NCBI RefSeq assembly: GCF_003710085.1
Contig: NZ_CP033324.1
Span: 2,365,501 to 2,429,500 of the forward strand
Direction: 5' to 3'
DNA from: Nocardioides pantholopis
GTDB lineage: Bacteria; Actinomycetota; Actinomycetes; Propionibacteriales; Nocardioidaceae
Length of the DNA stretch: 64,000 nt
Made by a program: the position numbers and the translations under genes. The notes below the pieces were generated by a model that saw only the letters and a list, made by a program, of their open reading frames with translations, searched no databases and was not told where the DNA came from. This document shows, in pieces, positions 16,942-25,904 of the stretch (positions are counted from its first letter, which is position 1; every line of letters starts with the position of its first letter).

Positions 16942-18218
16942 CCGTGCCGGGCGGGGGGCGACCGGCCGCGCTCGAGGAGTCCAGGGACGACGCGTCCCGC
17001 GGGGCGCGCGCCCTGGTCCTCGACCGCACCTTCGGCACCCTCTTCTGGGGCAAGCTCCTGTCGTCGGCCGGCGTCTGGATGCAGGGCGTGACGGCCGCGA
17101 TCGTCGTCTACGAGGGCACCGGCTCGGCCACCGCCGTCAGCCTGATCACCCTGGCGCAGGCGCTCCCCCAGCTGGTCCTGGGGCCGTGGTCGGGCGTGCT
17201 CGCCGACCGCAGGCACCCCGCGCGCCAGATCGTGCTCGGCCGGATGCTCTGCGTCCTCGGCTCGGGGCTGCTCGCCGCGTTTTTCGCGACCGTGGATCCC
17301 GGCCCGCTCCTGCTGGTCGGCGTGGTCTTCGCCTGCTCGCTCCTGGTCGGCACCGGCTTCGTGATCGGCGGTCCGGCGATGCAGTCGATCATCCCCGACC
17401 TGGTCCGACCCAGCGAGCTGCACACCGCGATGACCCTCAACACGGCCCCGCTGACCACGGCCCGGATCGCCGGGCCGGCGCTCGGCGCCTTCGTCCTCGG
17501 CTGGGCCGGGCCCGCTGCCTCCTTCGCGGTCAGTGCCGCCACCCACGCGGTGTTCGTGCTCCTCCTCGTCCTGGTGGCACGGATCCCGCACCGGTCCGAG
17601 GGCGACCGAGGCACCGCGGTGTCGATGCGCGCCGGGCTGACCTACCTGCGGGCCCACCCGCGCCTGTGGGTGATGCTCGGGGCGACCGCGCTGCTCGGCA
17701 TCGGCACCGAGCCGTCCCTCACGCTGGCTCCGGCGCTCTCGGAGTCCCTGCACGGCAACGTGCTGCTGGCCGGCCCGCTCACGCTGTCCTTCGGCATCGG
17801 CTCGCTGGCCGGCCTGCTCGGCACCCCCGTGCTGCGGCGGTGGGCCACGGTCGGCCAGGCCGCCTGGATCGGGCTGCTGACGATGATCGTCGGCATGGGA
17901 CTGGTGGCGGCGCTGAACTCGCCCGCCTGGGCGTTCGCCTGCTTCGGCGTGGCCGGGGCGGGGTTCTCCTGGGGGATGGCGGGGTTCAGCTCGCTGCTCC
18001 AGTCCGAGACCGACCGAGGGTTCCGCGGCCGGGTGATGGCCTGGTGGCTCGTCGCGTTCCTCGGCTTCCGGCCGCTGTCCGCGTCCACGACCGGACTGAT
18101 CACCGACCTGCTGTCGGTCCGCGCGGCGTTCGCCGTCTCGAGCGCGGCGCTGGCGGTCTGTGCCGGACTCCTGGGCCTCGCCTTGTGGCGCCGGTCACCT
18201 CCGACTAGATTCCACTGA
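16938..18218 (+). CDS. MFS transporter
   Basis: A 426-residue major facilitator with about twelve hydrophobic segments. The loop 2-3 region GVLADRRHPARQ carries the typical MFS Asp-Arg pattern. It looks like the MFS-3/enterobactin-exporter (EntS-like) subgroup. The start GTG 16938 overlaps the ligase stop, so it is the last gene of the 11-18.2 kb operon. It could export a toxic intermediate or import the substrate; direction is not evident. Its stop codon lies inside the operator region of the next promoter. Confidence 0.88.
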   Translation: MTVPGGGRPAALEESRDDASRGARALVLDRTFGTLFWGKLLSSAGVWMQGVTAAIVVYEGTGSATAVSLITLAQALPQLVLGPWSGVLADRRHPARQIVLGRMLCVLGSGLLAAFFATVDPGPLLLVGVVFACSLLVGTGFVIGGPAMQSIIPDLVRPSELHTAMTLNTAPLTTARIAGPALGAFVLGWAGPAASFAVSAATHAVFVLLLVLVARIPHRSEGDRGTAVSMRAGLTYLRAHPRLWVMLGATALLGIGTEPSLTLAPALSESLHGNVLLAGPLTLSFGIGSLAGLLGTPVLRRWATVGQAAWIGLLTMIVGMGLVAALNSPAWAFACFGVAGAGFSWGMAGFSSLLQSETDRGFRGRVMAWWLVAFLGFRPLSASTTGLITDLLSVRAAFAVSSAALAVCAGLLGLALWRRSPPTRFH

Positions 18219-18245
18219 GCAGAGTCGAGTTCATGTCATTTGAAT
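18209..18245 (-). promoter_or_regulatory. operator candidate, tandem sites upstream of ADH
   Basis: On the minus strand, 18245-18229 reads ATTCA, spacer AATGACA, TGAAC, agreeing with the site at 6014 in 13 of 17 bases, including the ANTG spacer start. A degenerate second site (ATTCC, ACTGAGC, AGAGT on the plus strand, 18209-18225) is centred exactly 20 bp away. The pair sits just upstream of the alcohol dehydrogenase start at 18266. Confidence 0.55.
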
Positions 18246-18265
18246 CGAATGGAAGTGAGGGTGTC

Positions 18266-19342
18266 GTGCGTGCACTGGTGTGGGACGGGGACCGGCTCGC
18301 CGTCGAGGAGGATGTCGACGTACGCCGACCCGGTCCGGGCGAGGTCGCCGTCGAGATCAGGATGGCTGGGCTCTGCCACAGCGATCTCAGCCCCATGGAG
18401 GGGCGGATCCCCCAGCCGACGCCGGTCATCCTCGGCCACGAGGCGGTCGGTGTCGTCGTCGAGGCCGGCGCGGGCAGCGACGTCCCCATCGGCCAGCGGG
18501 TGGTGATGACCGTACTGCGCCGCTGCGGCAGCTGTCGGCACTGCCTGGCGGGGCGGCCGACGCTGTGCACCGCATCCGGGGAGCCGGTCCCGAGCCCGTT
18601 CTCCCGGCACGGGGAGACGATCCACCAGTTCGTGCGGCTGGGCGCGTTCGCGGAGCGGATCGTGGTGACCCGCGACCAGGTGATCGCGGTCCCCGACGCC
18701 CTCTCCGACCCGGTCGCGGCGATGCTGGGCTGCGCCACGATCACCGCCTTCGGCGCCGTCGAGCAACGTGCTCGACTGCAGGCCGGAGAGACCGCCCTGG
18801 TGACCGGTGCCGGCGGCATCGGCCTCAACGTCGTCCTCGCCGCTCGGGCGGCGGGCGCCTCCCGCATCGTCGTGGTGGACCGCAACCCCGCCAAGGAGCA
18901 GATCGCCAGGAAGTGCGGCGCCACCGACTTCCTGGTGCCCTCCGGCCCGGCCGCGATCGCTCCCGCAGTGCTCGATCTGGTGCCCGGCGGCGTGGACACC
19001 GCGTTCGAGTGCGCGGGCAACACCGCCCTCCTCGAGGCGGCCATCACCAGCCTCGCCTGGGGCGGGCGGGCCGTGATCCTCGGACTGCCCCCGACCGGCA
19101 CGACCCTGGACCTCCAGGTGCGCGCGCTCTTCCACGACAAGTCGCTGCTGGGCTGCCGGATGGGATCGGTCGATCCCCAGACCGTGCTGCCGCTCCTCGC
19201 CGAGCGGGTGCTGGCCGGCGAGATCGACCTGGATCCGCTGATCTCGACGATCGTGCCCATGGAGGGCGCCGCCGACCTCGTCGAGGACCTGCGCAACGGT
19301 CGGATCGACCGCGGCTTCATCGACTTCGGGGCCCGGTCATGA
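18266..19342 (+). CDS. zinc-dependent alcohol dehydrogenase (MDR family)
   Basis: A 358-residue medium-chain dehydrogenase. The catalytic zinc ligands are Cys37 and His58-Glu59 (GHEAVG). The structural zinc lobe has Cys87, Cys90, Cys93 and Cys101, and the Rossmann motif is GAGGIG. It oxidises a primary alcohol to aldehyde with NAD, feeding the overlapping aldehyde dehydrogenase. GTG 18266, with GTGAGG upstream, is preferred over ATG 18233, because the latter would put the operator-like sequence inside the coding region. No other gene separates it from the operator, so it heads its own two-gene operon. Confidence 0.93.
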   Translation: MRALVWDGDRLAVEEDVDVRRPGPGEVAVEIRMAGLCHSDLSPMEGRIPQPTPVILGHEAVGVVVEAGAGSDVPIGQRVVMTVLRRCGSCRHCLAGRPTLCTASGEPVPSPFSRHGETIHQFVRLGAFAERIVVTRDQVIAVPDALSDPVAAMLGCATITAFGAVEQRARLQAGETALVTGAGGIGLNVVLAARAAGASRIVVVDRNPAKEQIARKCGATDFLVPSGPAAIAPAVLDLVPGGVDTAFECAGNTALLEAAITSLAWGGRAVILGLPPTGTTLDLQVRALFHDKSLLGCRMGSVDPQTVLPLLAERVLAGEIDLDPLISTIVPMEGAADLVEDLRNGRIDRGFIDFGARS

Positions 19343-20793
19343 GTGTCACGGTCTCGGTGCCGACGCACCCGTGCTGGATCGCCGGCCAGCCGGTCGAGAC
19401 GCCGACGACGTACGCCGTGCACGACCCGTACACCGAGCAGGTCATCGCCCACGTGGCCGACGCGGTCCGTGCCGTGGCGGACGCCGCGGCCGACGCGGCG
19501 GCCGCGGCCAGCGCGGAGTGGGCGGCCACCCCGGTCGCCGTACGCCGTCGGGTGCTCGGCCGCGCCGGCGAGCTCCTCGAGCAACGCCGCGACGAGCTCG
19601 TCGAGCTGGCCATGGCCGACGCCGGCGCCCGCCGGGACGTCGCCGAGCAGACCCAGGTCGATGCCGCCCTGCTCCGGCTGCGGCAGTGGTCGACGAAGTC
19701 GGCGGACCTACTCGAGGTGCCGGTCGACCCCACTGTCAACGGCCTGGCGGGCCGGGTGACCAGGCTGCCGGTCGGGGTCGTGGCCTGCATCAGCCCCTAC
19801 AACTTCCCGCTGCTCGCGATGGTCGGCAAGATCGCGCCGGCACTCTTCGCCGGCAACGCCGTGGTGATGAAGCCGGCGCCGCAGGACCCGCTGCTCGTGG
19901 TCGCCCTGACCGAGGCGCTCAACGAGGCCCTGGCCGCCGAGTCCGCCCCGCCGGGAGCGGTCAACCTGGTGGTCGGCGCCGGCGCGGAGTCCGGCGCCGC
20001 CCTGGTCGACCATCCCGCCGTCGGCGCAGTCAGCTTCACCGGGAGCACCACCGTCGGCACCGAGATTTACCGCTCGGCGGCGCCGGGCATGAAGCGGCTG
20101 CTGATGGAGCTCGGCGGCAAGGGCGCGCTCGTCGCACGCGCCGACGCGGACCTGGACGACGTGGTGGCCGCCGCCACCCGGGCCTGGACGGTGCACGCCG
20201 GCCAGATCTGCGTCACCCCCGCTCGGATCATTGTCGACCGGAGCATCCACGACGAGCTGGTCCGGCGCCTCCGCGGCGTCCTCGCGAGCCTCGTGCACGG
20301 GGACCCCCGAGACCCGGCCACGACGACCGTGCCGCTGATCTCGCCCGTGCAACGCGACCGGGTCGCGGACCTCGTCGCGTCGGCCCGCGCCGAGGGAGCC
20401 CGGGTCGAGACCGCCACCGGCATCCCCGAGCGGGGCTGGTTCCACCCCGCGACCCTGGTCCTCGACGCGACGCCGGACCTGACCGTGATGCAGGAGGAGG
20501 CCTTCGGGCCGGTCATCTGCGTGACGGCGTCGGACTCCGACGACGAGGCCGTCACGATCGCGAACGCGACCCGCTACGGCCTCACGGACCAGGTCTACTC
20601 CCGGGACCTGGCCGCGGCCGAGGCCGTCGCCGGACGGCTCCGTGCCGCCCAGGTCGGGATCAACACCTGTGCGCGCCGGATGGACCTCCCGTTCGGCGGC
20701 AGCAAGGCCAGCGGCCTCGGTCGCAGCGGTGGGACCTATGCGCTCGACTCCTACACCGAGCTGCGGGCCGTGGTCTGGCCGAGCACCGACTGA
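19339..20793 (+). CDS. aldehyde dehydrogenase family protein
   Basis: A 484-residue NAD(P)-dependent aldehyde dehydrogenase. The general base is Glu257 in MELGGKGAL and the nucleophile is Cys291 in HAGQICVTP. The substrate-binding loop and the C-terminal PFGGSKASGLGR are intact. It converts the aldehyde made by the upstream alcohol dehydrogenase into a carboxylate, which the acyl-CoA ligase could activate. The ATG overlaps the ADH stop by four bases. The pair indicates that an alcohol, or a diol or hydroxymethyl intermediate, is on the pathway. Confidence 0.94.
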   Translation: MSVTVSVPTHPCWIAGQPVETPTTYAVHDPYTEQVIAHVADAVRAVADAAADAAAAASAEWAATPVAVRRRVLGRAGELLEQRRDELVELAMADAGARRDVAEQTQVDAALLRLRQWSTKSADLLEVPVDPTVNGLAGRVTRLPVGVVACISPYNFPLLAMVGKIAPALFAGNAVVMKPAPQDPLLVVALTEALNEALAAESAPPGAVNLVVGAGAESGAALVDHPAVGAVSFTGSTTVGTEIYRSAAPGMKRLLMELGGKGALVARADADLDDVVAAATRAWTVHAGQICVTPARIIVDRSIHDELVRRLRGVLASLVHGDPRDPATTTVPLISPVQRDRVADLVASARAEGARVETATGIPERGWFHPATLVLDATPDLTVMQEEAFGPVICVTASDSDDEAVTIANATRYGLTDQVYSRDLAAAEAVAGRLRAAQVGINTCARRMDLPFGGSKASGLGRSGGTYALDSYTELRAVVWPSTD

Positions 20794-20822
20794 GGTCGAC
20801 CGGATCGCGGGCGTCGCCGACG

Positions 20823-20855
20823 GGCCGCTGACAGGGAAGCCGCCCGTCAGCGGCC
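20823..20855. terminator. bidirectional terminator-like hairpin between convergent genes
   Basis: Perfect 10-bp arms GGCCGCTGAC and GTCAGCGGCC surround a 13-nt loop. The element lies at the junction of the aldehyde dehydrogenase and the convergent crotonase gene and overlaps the latter's stop codon. No T-run is present, as is common in high-GC actinobacteria. Confidence 0.5.
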
Positions 20856-21605
20856 GGTCCACTCCGGGCGTCGACCCTCGACGAACGCCCGGGCGCCCTC
20901 CTGCGCGTCGGCCGAGGCCCGGACCGGGTCGCTGATCTCCGCCTGCCGCTGGAAGAACTCGGCGTCCGTCCAGTCCTGGGACTCCACGACGATCTGCTTG
21001 CTCGCCCGCACGGCCAGCGGCCCGTTGCGCCCGACCTCCTCGGCCAGCTCCAGGGCGCGGGCGAGGGCCTCCCCCGACGGCACCAGCCGGTTGACCAGGT
21101 GCACCTCATGGGCGCGGGACGCCGAAATCCTGGCCCCAGTGAGGATCCACTCCAGGGCGATGTTGCGCGGGATCTTGCGGGGCAGGCGCATCAGCCCGCC
21201 GCCCGAGGCCACCAGTCCCCGGGTGACCTCGAGCTGACCGAAGAACGCGTCCTGGGCCGCCACCACCAGGTCGCACGCGAGCACCATCTCGAACCCGCCG
21301 CCCAGGGCGGCACCCTCGACGGCGGCGATGAGCGGCTTCTGCGGCGGTCGCCGGACCAGGCCGGCGAAGCCGCGCTCCGGGATCGAGGGCCGCTGACCGG
21401 CCAGGAACGCGCGCAGGTCGAGCCCGGCGCAGAAGTGGCCGTGCGCGCCGGCGAGGACGCCGACGGTGACGTCGGGGCGCGCGTCGAGCTCGTCGAAGGC
21501 CGCGGCGAGCAGCTCGGAGGTGACAGCATCGACCGCGTTGCGCACCGCGGGCCGGTCGATCGTGATCACGAAGGTGCGTCCTGCGGTCTCGGTCCGGACC
21601 GTCAC
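20847..21605 (-). CDS. enoyl-CoA hydratase/isomerase family protein
   Basis: A 252-residue crotonase-fold protein from GTG 21605 (AGGAGA eight bases upstream). VITIDRPAVRNAVD, the oxyanion segment GHFCAGLDL and EGAALGGGFEMVLACDLVVA are present. It ends RRPEWTGR, a typical tail of the family. The catalytic region reads FGQLEVTRGLVASGGG, keeping one Glu (QLEV) where hydratases have it. The start overlaps the IclR gene by four bases, so it is the last gene of the leftward SBP-MaoC-IclR-crotonase operon. Confidence 0.92.
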   Translation of the reverse strand: MTVRTETAGRTFVITIDRPAVRNAVDAVTSELLAAAFDELDARPDVTVGVLAGAHGHFCAGLDLRAFLAGQRPSIPERGFAGLVRRPPQKPLIAAVEGAALGGGFEMVLACDLVVAAQDAFFGQLEVTRGLVASGGGLMRLPRKIPRNIALEWILTGARISASRAHEVHLVNRLVPSGEALARALELAEEVGRNGPLAVRASKQIVVESQDWTDAEFFQRQAEISDPVRASADAQEGARAFVEGRRPEWTGR

Positions 21606-22474
21606 CGTGGGTCTCTCCTGTCGAGTTGGCCGCGCAGCGGCGCGGGCGGCGGCCGCGTGGGTCCGCCGATCGAGAGCGTGAGGCGATGGGCCGCCGCGAC
21701 GACCTCGCGGACAATGGCGGGCCCCCGCGCGGGCCGGCCTGCGCCGGCCACCTTGCCGGGACCCGCGACCGGCCCAGCGATCGGTACCGCGACACCGATC
21801 GCGCCCACCGGGCGACCTCGCTGGTCGAACACCGGTGCCGCCGCGGCCCAGACGCCGGGCCAGTGCCGCCCCGCCCCCACCGCGAACCCGCGCCGCGCGC
21901 CGACCCCCAACTGGTCGTACCACGCCCGGCGCGCCGGCAGCGGGTGCAGCGCGGCCGCCTGGGTGGCGAGCACCCGGTCGACCTCGCCGCGCGGGAGGAA
22001 GGCCAGCACCGCGTGCCCGGTCCTCGTCTCCAGCGCGCTGTACCGGCCGCCGAGGGGGACCTGGGCACGGGCCCGCTTGTCCGGCACGGCCCGGCCGGAG
22101 TAGGTGAGCCAGCCGTCCTCGTAGGCGGCGTAGACGGCCGTCTCGTCGACGCGCTGGACGAGGTCGCGCAGCACCCGATCGGTCTGGGCGGGCGTGCCGA
22201 TCGAGTCGTTCACCGCACATCCGAGCTGCCAGGGCCGCAGGGTGGCGCGCCACCGCTTGTCGTCGTCCTGGCGGGCGAAGCCCTGGTCCCGGATCAGTCG
22301 CAGGGTCCGCAGGAGCGTGGAGGGGGTCAGCCCGGTCACCGTCGCCAGGTCACCGAGCGAGGCCGGACCGTACTCGCAGACCGCGGCCAGCACCCGGAGC
22401 GTCCGGTTGATCGAGCCCGCCGCCGGTGGCGATCCCGGTGCCGCGGACGTCGGGACGGCCTCGGAGACGGTCAT
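21602..22474 (-). CDS. IclR family transcriptional regulator
   Basis: A 290-residue IclR regulator. The N-terminal winged helix (about residues 20-85) begins NRTLRVLAAVCEYGP and contains LTPSTLLRTLRLIRDQG as recognition region. The GAF-like effector domain follows, with LGGRYSALETRTGHAVLA and the C-terminal VFDQRGRPVGAIGVAVP. IclR proteins sense small aromatic or acyl effectors and bind DNA as pairs of dimers. This one is encoded within the island, in an operon whose promoter carries the tandem operator, so it is the best candidate for binding that motif (inference). Confidence 0.92.
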   Translation of the reverse strand: MTVSEAVPTSAAPGSPPAAGSINRTLRVLAAVCEYGPASLGDLATVTGLTPSTLLRTLRLIRDQGFARQDDDKRWRATLRPWQLGCAVNDSIGTPAQTDRVLRDLVQRVDETAVYAAYEDGWLTYSGRAVPDKRARAQVPLGGRYSALETRTGHAVLAFLPRGEVDRVLATQAAALHPLPARRAWYDQLGVGARRGFAVGAGRHWPGVWAAAAPVFDQRGRPVGAIGVAVPIAGPVAGPGKVAGAGRPARGPAIVREVVAAAHRLTLSIGGPTRPPPAPLRGQLDRRDPR

Positions 22475-23331
22475 CGGGCCTCTTCCTTGAAGGTGAGCAC
22501 TCCCGCGTCAAGGGCCGGACGTGCCGACCCCAGCCGCCGGACCTGGAAGTGCACGCTGCCGGGGCCGGTCGTCCGATAGCGCAGCTCCAGATCGTCCCCC
22601 GGCCAGACGGTGGCCCGGAAGCGCGCCTCCAGTGAGGTCATTCGACCGGGGTCTCCCCTGAGCACCTCGCGCAGCAGCAGCCGCGCGGTCACGCCGTAGG
22701 TGCACAGCCCGTGCAGGATCGGCCGGTCGAAGCCAGCGCGACGCGCGAACGCGGGGTCCGAGTGCAGCGGGTGCCGGTCACCGCAGAGCCGGTAGAGCAG
22801 CGCCTGGTTCTCAGGCAGCCGGTGCCGCAGCACCGTCTCGTCGCTCTCGTCGCTCACCTCCGGAGCCGGCTCCGGGGAGCGGGACGGGTCGAACCCGCCC
22901 GCGCCCCGGAGGAAGACCTGCCGCCGGGCCGTGAACAGCGGCTCCCCCGATCCGGGCTCGGTCGCCGTCGTGTCGACGGTCACCAAGGCGCCCGAGCCCT
23001 TGTCGGCGATCGCGACCACCGTCGACTCCAGCTCGGCCGCGCCCTCCGGCGCCAGCTCGCGGTGCCAGACGACCCGCTGCCCGGCGTACACCAGCCGCAC
23101 CGGGTCCCAGGCCGGGCCGACCGCCTCCCGGACCGCCGCACCCGTCCTCCCGATCAGGGCGGCGTACGACGGGACGGCCCGCTGCCGGACCCCGATGCAG
23201 TTCTCGGTCGTCAGCGACAGCTCGTCCGGACCGGCGCCGAGCGCCACGGCGTACAGCAGGCTGTCCGTCGAGGTCCACGTCCGCGTCCAGCGGGGCGAGA
23301 CGAAGCCCACCGCATCGAGGTTCGGCACCAT
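22471..23331 (-). CDS. MaoC family double-hotdog enoyl-CoA hydratase, paralogue
   Basis: A 286-residue two-hotdog MaoC protein closely resembling that at 12970-13827. Shared blocks include LGAGPDEL, IADKGSGALV and YRLCGDRHPLHSDPAFARRAGF followed by PILHGLCTYG. The catalytic Asp and His are intact in the C-terminal hotdog. Two such hydratases imply two different enoyl-CoA intermediates or two branches of the pathway. The ATG lies two bases before the stop of the binding protein gene, and its 3' end overlaps the IclR start by four bases. Confidence 0.92.
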   Translation of the reverse strand: MVPNLDAVGFVSPRWTRTWTSTDSLLYAVALGAGPDELSLTTENCIGVRQRAVPSYAALIGRTGAAVREAVGPAWDPVRLVYAGQRVVWHRELAPEGAAELESTVVAIADKGSGALVTVDTTATEPGSGEPLFTARRQVFLRGAGGFDPSRSPEPAPEVSDESDETVLRHRLPENQALLYRLCGDRHPLHSDPAFARRAGFDRPILHGLCTYGVTARLLLREVLRGDPGRMTSLEARFRATVWPGDDLELRYRTTGPGSVHFQVRRLGSARPALDAGVLTFKEEAR

Positions 23332-23333
23332 CG

Positions 23334-24422
23334 CTAGGAGGGGCGCTCGCAGCTGTTCAGCGCCTCCACGAACCGGGTGTCGAGGATCTGGTCCACCGAC
23401 AGCGGCTCGTCGTACTCCAGGTCGCCCTGGGCCGTCAGGAACTCCTGCAGACCCTCGAGGAAGTCACCCACCCCGTCCATCGAGAAGGTCGGGTCGAAGT
23501 CGAGCGGCAGCGAGGCCTCGACGGTCGCCTCCGGCAGGTCCTGGGCCTTGGCCAGCAGCGCGACCGTCTCCGGGTTCTCCCGGTAGTCGCCCTCGAGGTA
23601 CTCCTCGCTCACGTCGCTGAGGACCTGCAGCACCCGGACCGCCACCTCGGGTCGGTCGAGCAGCGACGGGCCGGCGAGGAGCGTCGTCCCCGTGATGCCG
23701 GGCGCGTAGCCGGCGACCGGGACCAGGTCGGGATTCTTGGCCGCCTCCACCTCGAGGGGCGCGCTGATCCAGGCCAGGTCGACGGCGCCGTTGTCGAGCG
23801 CGACGAGGCCGTCAGGGGCCTGCATGACCTCCCCGGTCTGCACGTCGTCGAGCGTCATGTCGAACGGCTCCAGCGCGTTTTGCAGGATCATCGCGCTGAT
23901 GCCGCGGGTGCCGGTCGGGCCGACCACCAGGCCGTCCTTGATCTTCGTGAGGTCGAGGTCGTCGGCGTCGCCGACGACGTCCTTGCGCGCCCAGAAGCCG
24001 GGCACCGGGGCGCCCGGGGGCGTCTCCGCCTGCCGATCCAGCGGGGCGATGAACTTGAGGTTCACGCCTTCGTTCACGACGTTGAAGTTGCCGGAGGTGT
24101 AGGAGGTGAGCTGGCCGTCGAGCTTGCCCTGGGCCAGGAGCGGGAGACCGTCCGCGGTCGGGATCGGCTCGATCTTGACCTCGAGACCGGCCTCCGAGAA
24201 CGCGTCGGTGACATGCGCGAGCAACATCGGCGCGAACACCGGGAGCGGCTGACCCATCCCGATGGTCACGCTGCCCGAGGTGTCGGACGTGGGGCAAATA
24301 TCGGCGGCCGACTTGGTGTCGGCCTCGTCGGCGCTGGACGAGTCACCGCCACAGGCAGCGGCCACGGACGCGAGAGCGAGCGCGGCGGTCACACCGACGA
24401 GGCTGCGAAGTCGATTGGACAT
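23334..24422 (-). CDS. ABC transporter substrate-binding lipoprotein, NMT1/SsuA-like
   Basis: A 362-residue periplasmic-binding-type lipoprotein. The signal peptide has Arg near the N-terminus, a hydrophobic core and a lipobox ending at Cys24 (ASVAAAC). The mature protein has the NMT1/SsuA pattern: GMGQPLPVFAPMLLAHV, GLEVKIEPIPTADGLPLL and QLTSYTSGNFNVV. It delivers substrate to a NitT/TauT-type permease. No permease is adjacent; the matching permease/ATPase pair lies at 4250-5979 and shares the same operator motif, so these probably form one importer split over 17 kb (inference). Confidence 0.92.
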   Translation of the reverse strand: MSNRLRSLVGVTAALALASVAAACGGDSSSADEADTKSAADICPTSDTSGSVTIGMGQPLPVFAPMLLAHVTDAFSEAGLEVKIEPIPTADGLPLLAQGKLDGQLTSYTSGNFNVVNEGVNLKFIAPLDRQAETPPGAPVPGFWARKDVVGDADDLDLTKIKDGLVVGPTGTRGISAMILQNALEPFDMTLDDVQTGEVMQAPDGLVALDNGAVDLAWISAPLEVEAAKNPDLVPVAGYAPGITGTTLLAGPSLLDRPEVAVRVLQVLSDVSEEYLEGDYRENPETVALLAKAQDLPEATVEASLPLDFDPTFSMDGVGDFLEGLQEFLTAQGDLEYDEPLSVDQILDTRFVEALNSCERPS

Positions 24423-24615
24423 GGTTATCTCCTTGGGCGTGCGTGGCGGTGTTCACCGGGCTCCCGAGCTCAAGCGGTCAGTGCCGCTGAGGCCCCGATC
24501 CCCTGCGCTCCTGGCGCAGCTCGTCGGCCGTCGCAGCCAGTCCTCGTCCCGGGTGGAACCGCCTGTCTCGCAGCCGCTCCGACCCTGGATGTGACGAGCG
24601 CCACGCTAGACCAAG

Positions 24616-24652
24616 CTTCGAGTGAATGACAACCCATTCGAGTGAGTCGAAT
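24616..24652 (+). promoter_or_regulatory. operator candidate, tandem sites between divergent operons
   Basis: At 24636-24652 there is a perfect inverted repeat ATTCGA-GTGAG-TCGAAT, matching ATTCR-ANTGNNN-YGAAY. A second half-degenerate copy (CTTCG, AGTGAAT, GACAA) occupies 24616-24632, centred exactly 20 bp away. The segment TTCGAGTGA is directly repeated in both. It lies between the leftward SBP operon and the rightward dehydrogenase pair. Confidence 0.6.
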
Positions 24653-24690
24653 TATGGGCCGGATCGGTTCACCCCGCACCGACCCGCGCC

Positions 24691-24696
24691 TAGGGT
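24691..24696 (+). promoter_or_regulatory. -10 box TAGGGT, near-leaderless start
   Basis: TAGGGT fits the actinobacterial TANNNT -10 element and ends eight bases before the ATG at 24705. A transcript starting about seven bases downstream would be leaderless or nearly so. This supports the 24705 start over in-frame upstream ATGs. Confidence 0.5.
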
Positions 24697-24704
24697 CACT
24701 CGCC

Positions 24705-25904
24705 ATGACCGACCCGAACGACGCCACCCAGCTGCGAGCAGTCGCCGAGCGGGTCGTCGAGGAGCACGATCCCCGCTCGACGCCGACCCCCGACCTGCTG
24801 ACCACGTGGTACGACGCCGGCCTGACCTGGGTGCACTTCCCGGTCGGGCTCGGCGGGCTCGGCGTCTCGCGAGGGCTGCAGCCGGAGGTGGACGCCGTAC
24901 TCCGCGAGGCCGGTGGACCAGCCGACGTCCGCTCCCTCAACGGCATCGGCTTCGGGATGGCGGCGCCCACGCTGGTCGAGCACGCGCAGGACGACGACCT
25001 GAAGCGGGAGTGGCTCCGTCCGTTGGCCGGGACGCACCACATCTGGTGCCAGCTGTTCTCCGAGCCGGGCGCCGGCTCGGACCTCGCCGGCCTCAGCACC
25101 TCCGCCGTGCGCCGGGGCGAGGACTGGGCGGTGACCGGGCAGAAGGTCTGGACGAGCGTCGGGCACAAGGCCCGGTGGGGACTACTCCTGGCGCGCACCG
25201 ATCCCGACGCCCCGAAGCACCTCGGGCTCACCTACTTCGTCGTCGACATGCACTCCCCCGGCGTCGAGGTCCGGCCGCTCCGCCAGCTGACCGGACAGGC
25301 GGAGTTCAACGAGGTGCACCTGAGCGACGTACGGATCCCCGACCGGCACCGCCTGGGGAAGGTCGGCGGGGGCTGGCAGGTGGCGAGGACGACGCTGATG
25401 AACGAGCGCAGCGCGATCGGGAAGAGCGACAGCCGCCGCGGCGCCGGCAAGATCGCCGACGCGGTGTCCCTGTGGGCCAGCCGCCCCGACCTGCACACAC
25501 CGATCCTGCGGAACCGGCTGACCCGGTTGTGGCTTCGGGCCGAGGCTCAGCGGCTCACCGCCGAGCGCTCCCGTGCCCTGGCCACCACCTCGGGCCCCGG
25601 GCCAGAGGCCTCGATCGGCAAGCTGGTCGGTGCCGAACTCAACCAGGCGATCTACGAGTTCTGCATGGACCTGCTCGGGCCCGAGGGCGTGCTGTACGAC
25701 GACTACTCGCCACGCGACACCCTCCGCCCCGGCGCCGACCGGCTCGGCCCGATCCAGCGGCGATATCTCAGGAGCCGCGCGAACACCATCGAGGGCGGCA
25801 CCTCCGAGGTGCTGCGCAACATCCTCGGCGAGAGGGTCCTCGGCCTGCCGCGCGACCTCCGCGCGGACGCCGGCATCCCCTGGAAGGAGATCCCCCGTGG
25901 CTGA
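24705..25904 (+). CDS. acyl-CoA dehydrogenase, large/alpha-type subunit
   Basis: A 399-residue acyl-CoA dehydrogenase with full FAD-domain motifs: FSEPGAGSDLAGL, TGQKVWTSVG and the C-terminal TIEGGTSEVLRN. The sequence style (long loop after helix F, IGKSDSRRG region) is that of CaiA/FadE-type subunits that work as alpha2beta2 heterotetramers in sterol and related pathways. The next gene encodes a divergent dehydrogenase lacking key motifs and overlaps by eight bases, which supports a heteromeric enzyme. It is driven from the operator-bearing promoter near 24.6 kb. Confidence 0.92.
   Translation: MTDPNDATQLRAVAERVVEEHDPRSTPTPDLLTTWYDAGLTWVHFPVGLGGLGVSRGLQPEVDAVLREAGGPADVRSLNGIGFGMAAPTLVEHAQDDDLKREWLRPLAGTHHIWCQLFSEPGAGSDLAGLSTSAVRRGEDWAVTGQKVWTSVGHKARWGLLLARTDPDAPKHLGLTYFVVDMHSPGVEVRPLRQLTGQAEFNEVHLSDVRIPDRHRLGKVGGGWQVARTTLMNERSAIGKSDSRRGAGKIADAVSLWASRPDLHTPILRNRLTRLWLRAEAQRLTAERSRALATTSGPGPEASIGKLVGAELNQAIYEFCMDLLGPEGVLYDDYSPRDTLRPGADRLGPIQRRYLRSRANTIEGGTSEVLRNILGERVLGLPRDLRADAGIPWKEIPRG

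Noticed and set aside
18233..18265. Upstream ATG start (18233) for the alcohol dehydrogenase
   Set aside because: It would place the ATTCR operator within the coding sequence and add eleven non-conserved residues. GTG 18266 has a ribosome site and begins at the conserved part.
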